A stretch of DNA of 8,469 nucleotides from the NCBI GenBank assembly GCA_016285815.1, contig JAEERN010000159.1, forward strand, positions 1-8,469, given 5' to 3'. The number at the start of each line of letters is the position of its first letter. The first letter of the stretch is position 1. The notes beneath the pieces were generated by a model, which was not told the origin of the DNA, made no database searches, and was given only the letters and a program-made list of their open reading frames with translations. The translations under genes were made by a program, and so were the position numbers. This DNA comes from Clostridiales bacterium (GTDB lineage Bacteria > Bacillota > Clostridia > Oscillospirales > QAMX01). Positions 5,694-8,469 of the stretch are shown here, one piece after another.

Positions 5694-7373
5694 ATGAAGC
5701 GGATGCATTTGGGAAAGAGGATCGCCTCGGCGGTCCTGTGCGCGCTGGTGCTGGCGGCGATCCTGCCCGCGGCGATCCACGCGGAGGAAGCGGAAGTCAC
5801 CTCGGTGGAGACGCTGATCGCCGCGCTGGGCGGCGAGGCGTACGCGGAGCCGGGGACCAGCGAGCTCGGCAGCGACTGTGTCCGGCTGCTGCAGGACGTG
5901 GATCTGGGCGGCGACACCATCGCCTTTACCGGCCGGAAGACCCTGGTGCTGGACCTGAACGGCAGAACGCTTTCCGCCGACGGCGCGGTGCTGTCGCTGG
6001 CGGAGAACGCCACGCTGGTCCTGTGCGACCAGAGCCCGTCGGAGAGCGGCGAGGTCCTTTCGTCCGGCAGCGGCTCGGTGGCCGCCGTCATGAACCGCGG
6101 CCATCTGCGTCTGGTCAGCGGCATGATCCGCAACACCGGCGACGGGGACGGCGATACCAACGACCTTGCGGTCTTCAGCACGAAAAAGTTCGTCATGCTG
6201 GGAGGTGCCATCCGCGGCACCTACGGCGGGCTGTTCGTCTCGGAAGGCCAGTTCGTCATGCGCGGCGGCGAGATCTCGGCGGAGACCGGGTCGGCCGCCT
6301 ACTTCTGCGGCGGCGAGATCACCGTGGAGGACGGCCTGCTGATCGGCGAGAAAAAGGCGATCCATGCGGAGAGCACCGAGACCGGCGGCCCTCTGTCGGT
6401 GGAGATCCGGGGCGGCACCTTTGACGGGAAGACGCAGGAGGGCATGTCGGTCCGCAACTACGGCGGTTCCAGCCCGGCCCAGGTCGTCGTCTCCGGCGGC
6501 AGCTTCAGCGGCCCGGAGGACGGCGTCTGTCTGTACACGGCGGACCCCGGCGTCCTGACCCTGACGGGAGGCGAGTTCCTCTCCGAGGAAGGCGTGTACG
6601 GCGGCGTCACCATCCGATCGGGGGTCTACGTCGACGACGTGCTGCCGGAGGATGCCTTCACCGTGCGGGACGTGCTGGGCGAGGGGTATTACTATGACGA
6701 CGAGTTCGTCGGGACCCATACGGTGACCGGCGACGGATACATCATCTACAGCATCACGGCGCCGAGCGTTCGGATCATCGACGCGGAAGAGCACGGCGCG
6801 ATCCTGGAAAAACAGGCGCAGGATCACGCCGACCGGCTGGCCGCCGTGATCGGATCGTTCTCCTTCGACGAGCTGAACGGCGCCTCGGTGCCCACCGCCG
6901 CGGCGGCGGAGACCGTGATCGAGTATGTGCTGGGGCAGAAGCTGGCGGCCGTGGACAGTCTGGAGGGCTTTGATGCGGACAGCTTCCGCGTGGCGACGGA
7001 GGAGTTCGTTCCGGCGGCCCCCGGCGAGGCGGGCGTCTACGCGTTCTCGGTGATCGTGAACGACCGGGCCACCGCCGCGGGCTTCCGGGTGCCCGTGAGC
7101 GCGCTGGCGGCGACGTTCCCGGTCACGCAGCCGGACGGGACCGAGAGCCCTGCGACCTCCGGCGAACCGGCGGGGACTGTGACCGAGCCCACCAGCGAGC
7201 TGATCTTCCGCCCCGCGACCACCGCTCCGGCGACGCCGGGCGGCGAGGGTTCGCCCGCGTGGAACGGTCTGCGCACGGCGCTGATCATCGGGATCTCGGT
7301 GGCGCTGGCCGTTACCGTGGGCGCCATCGTGCTGATCGTGCTGCTGACCAAAAAGGCCAACAAGAAGAAATAA
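5694..7373 (+). CDS. Secreted beta-helix-like protein with C-terminal membrane anchor
   Basis: 559 residues, ATG start, TAA stop. Residues 1-30 are a signal peptide (cleavage expected after IHA, before EEAE, like the LRR protein). Residues about 60-310 are a run of short strand-turn units rich in Gly and marked by repeated (G)GxI/F steps, such as LGGAI, RGGEI, CGGEI, RGGTF, SGGSF and TGGEF. This is what a right-handed parallel beta-helix of the pectate-lyase-like superfamily looks like. The LDLNGRTL turn near 86-93 is common in such clostridial surface proteins. No polysaccharide-lyase catalytic residues could be assigned. Residues about 361-470 form a separate mixed domain. Residues 475-522 are a Pro/Thr/Ser-rich stalk. 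Residues about 528-551 are one hydrophobic helix, followed by KKANKKK facing the cytoplasm. There is no LPXTG. The protein is therefore probably fixed in the membrane with its beta-helix outside. Its ligand or substrate is not known. The strong promoter suggests marked or regulated expression. Confidence 0.88.
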   Translation: MKRMHLGKRIASAVLCALVLAAILPAAIHAEEAEVTSVETLIAALGGEAYAEPGTSELGSDCVRLLQDVDLGGDTIAFTGRKTLVLDLNGRTLSADGAVLSLAENATLVLCDQSPSESGEVLSSGSGSVAAVMNRGHLRLVSGMIRNTGDGDGDTNDLAVFSTKKFVMLGGAIRGTYGGLFVSEGQFVMRGGEISAETGSAAYFCGGEITVEDGLLIGEKKAIHAESTETGGPLSVEIRGGTFDGKTQEGMSVRNYGGSSPAQVVVSGGSFSGPEDGVCLYTADPGVLTLTGGEFLSEEGVYGGVTIRSGVYVDDVLPEDAFTVRDVLGEGYYYDDEFVGTHTVTGDGYIIYSITAPSVRIIDAEEHGAILEKQAQDHADRLAAVIGSFSFDELNGASVPTAAAAETVIEYVLGQKLAAVDSLEGFDADSFRVATEEFVPAAPGEAGVYAFSVIVNDRATAAGFRVPVSALAATFPVTQPDGTESPATSGEPAGTVTEPTSELIFRPATTAPATPGGEGSPAWNGLRTALIIGISVALAVTVGAIVLIVLLTKKANKKK

Positions 7374-7388
7374 GCGGGCGCGGCCGTG

Positions 7389-7411
7389 AAAAACGGCGGT
7401 CCGCACCGCCG
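7389..7411 (-). terminator. Terminator of the rqcH gene
   Basis: Minus strand: CGGCGGT pairs with ACCGCCG (7411-7405 with 7400-7394) around a GCGG loop, followed directly by TTTTT (7393-7389). It lies 64 bases past the rqcH stop, beyond the plus-strand terminator. Confidence 0.7.
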
Positions 7412-7413
7412 CG

Positions 7414-7450
7414 CGCATCCCGGACGGATCCGTCCGGGATGCGTTTTTTT
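7414..7450 (+). terminator. Rho-independent terminator of the beta-helix gene
   Basis: A perfect 30-base palindrome (7414-7443; 13-bp stem and GATC loop) is followed by seven T (7444-7450). It lies 40 bases after the TAA stop. Confidence 0.93.
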
Positions 7451-7474
7451 GCCCCCGGCTGGCCGGGAAACGGG

Positions 7475-8469
7475 TCAGTCGGTGTACAGCGTCCAGTATT
7501 TTTCGTAGATCACCGAGCCGGGCTTGCCGCCCGGCATCTTTTTCAGGTTCCGGACCATGGTGTAGTCCACGGCCGTGTGGCCGGCGCCGGCCACCGATGA
7601 GTTGGCCGCGGCGATGGCGGCGGCCTCTTCAAAGGCGCGGTCCGACGGCTCGGCCCCGCCGCAGAGCAGGATGCAGTGGCTGCCCGGCGCGTTCTTGACG
7701 TGGAACCACCAGTCGGTCTTGGCCGCGGTGCGGAAGGTCAGCTCTTCGTTCTGGCGGGCCGTCCGGCCGCACAGGACGGTCATGCCGTTGGAGATGCGGA
7801 ACTCCTTGGGCGGCAGGGCCCGGGCACGGCGAGGCGTCCCCGGACGGGGGCCGCGCCGGGCGAGCAGGCCGTCCTCGGCCAGCTCGGCCCGAAGGGCGCT
7901 CAGCGTCTCCGCGTCCGCCGCGGAGATCTGGTACAGCACGCCCCGCAGATAGTCCAGCTCGCGCTCGCCGTCGGCGATCAGCGTCTCCAGATGCGACTGG
8001 GCGGACTTGAGACGGCGGTATTCCGCATAGTACTTCTGGGCGTTGCGCTGGGGCGAGAGCCGGGGGTCCAGCGCGATCTCGGTCTCGCGGCCGTCGGGGT
8101 CGTAGAGGTCCGGCAGGGTCACGGCGGCCGCGCCCCGGGGGATCCGGTCCAGAAAGGCGTTCAGGATGTCGCCCTTTTCACGGAACCGCTCCCGGTCGCG
8201 GGTGGCCGCCAGCTCTTCCCGCTGGACGGTCAGCTTTCGCTCCAGCCGGGCCGCCGCCGTGCGGACGGGCTTGGCCAGCTCGGTCTGGCGCGCGGCGAAG
8301 GACGCGTCCCGGTCGTCGGCGGCGAAGCAGAAGTCCAGCAGCGCCGAGCAGGTCTCGAAGGTCCGGCCGCAGGCCGGGCCGAACTGGGTCAGAGGCAGAA
8401 AGCTGAAGCCCAGCAGTTTTCCCGAGGCGTCCACCGCCGCCGTGGGGACCGGAGGCGCGGCCACGGTCC
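7475..8469 (-). CDS. rqcH: RqcH (NFACT family, Rqc2 homologue), C-terminal part; 5' end outside the window
   Basis: 331 codons, with the last two bases at the right edge belonging to the next one; TGA stop at 7475. The family is usually near 570 residues, so about the first 240 (the NFACT-N domain) are missing. The GTG at 8464 is not a start. RqcH binds the 50S subunit carrying a stalled peptidyl-tRNA and recruits tRNA-Ala to add a C-terminal alanine tail that marks the peptide for degradation. It was earlier named a fibronectin-binding protein. Counting from 8464, residues about 55-205 hold the helical/coiled-coil middle domain with LDPRLSPQRNAQKYYAEYRR (133-152). Residues about 222-329 are the NFACT-R domain, with DWWFHVKNAPGSH (251-263) and VDYTMVRNLKKMPGGKPGS (299-317). 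All are intact. It converges with the beta-helix gene and has its own terminator. Confidence 0.95.
   Translation of the reverse strand, partial: TVAAPPVPTAAVDASGKLLGFSFLPLTQFGPACGRTFETCSALLDFCFAADDRDASFAARQTELAKPVRTAAARLERKLTVQREELAATRDRERFREKGDILNAFLDRIPRGAAAVTLPDLYDPDGRETEIALDPRLSPQRNAQKYYAEYRRLKSAQSHLETLIADGERELDYLRGVLYQISAADAETLSALRAELAEDGLLARRGPRPGTPRRARALPPKEFRISNGMTVLCGRTARQNEELTFRTAAKTDWWFHVKNAPGSHCILLCGGAEPSDRAFEEAAAIAAANSSVAGAGHTAVDYTMVRNLKKMPGGKPGSVIYEKYWTLYTD

Noticed and set aside
3312..7418. A 1368-codon open minus-strand frame across several genes
   Set aside because: Only its last 458 codons (the MATE protein) are real. The rest is antisense to the beta-helix gene and out of frame over the sirtuin, with Arg/Gly/His-rich low-complexity sequence typical of GC-rich shadow frames.

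Overview
The window is a GC-rich stretch of bacterial chromosome, most likely from a gut-type Clostridia member such as Oscillospiraceae. That placement is an inference. It rests on strong GGAGG and AAAGGA ribosome sites, sigma-A consensus promoters, an RqcH-type ribosome-quality-control gene, a MATE exporter of the clostridial kind, and BspA-like leucine-rich-repeat surface protein architecture. There are five real genes, and one of them runs off the right edge. No RNA gene, CRISPR array, insertion sequence or prophage part was seen. Most other long reading frames are antisense or out-of-frame shadows produced by the high GC content.

Layout. At 74-3232 (+) lies a large secreted protein with a signal peptide, about 16 BspA/LRR_5 repeats and six fibronectin-III-like modules. 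At 3312-4688 (-) lies a MATE-family multidrug/sodium exporter. At 4802-5542 (-) lies a CobB-type sirtuin. At 5694-7373 (+) lies a secreted beta-helix-like protein held by a C-terminal membrane helix. At 7475-8469 (-) lies the C-terminal part of RqcH, whose 5' end is beyond the window. The left 73 bases are leader sequence only, and no stretch over 300 bases lacks a gene.

Expression. The genes look like single transcription units. The sirtuin has its own terminator before the MATE promoter. The MATE gene and the beta-helix gene each have a good extended -10 promoter that overlaps a tempting upstream ATG. In both cases the promoter shows that the real start lies further downstream: TTG at 4688 and ATG at 5694. 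At both convergent junctions each strand's terminator lies beyond the other strand's, giving an interlocked pair of hairpins.

The two surface proteins share a signal-peptide end (HA|EE) and are probably both envelope proteins, but nothing ties the five genes into one pathway. The most notable signals are the sharp composition change inside the LRR/FnIII gene, the cluster of GGAAAA/TTTTCC half-sites around the beta-helix promoter, and the interlocked terminators. I found no convincing new multi-gene system.
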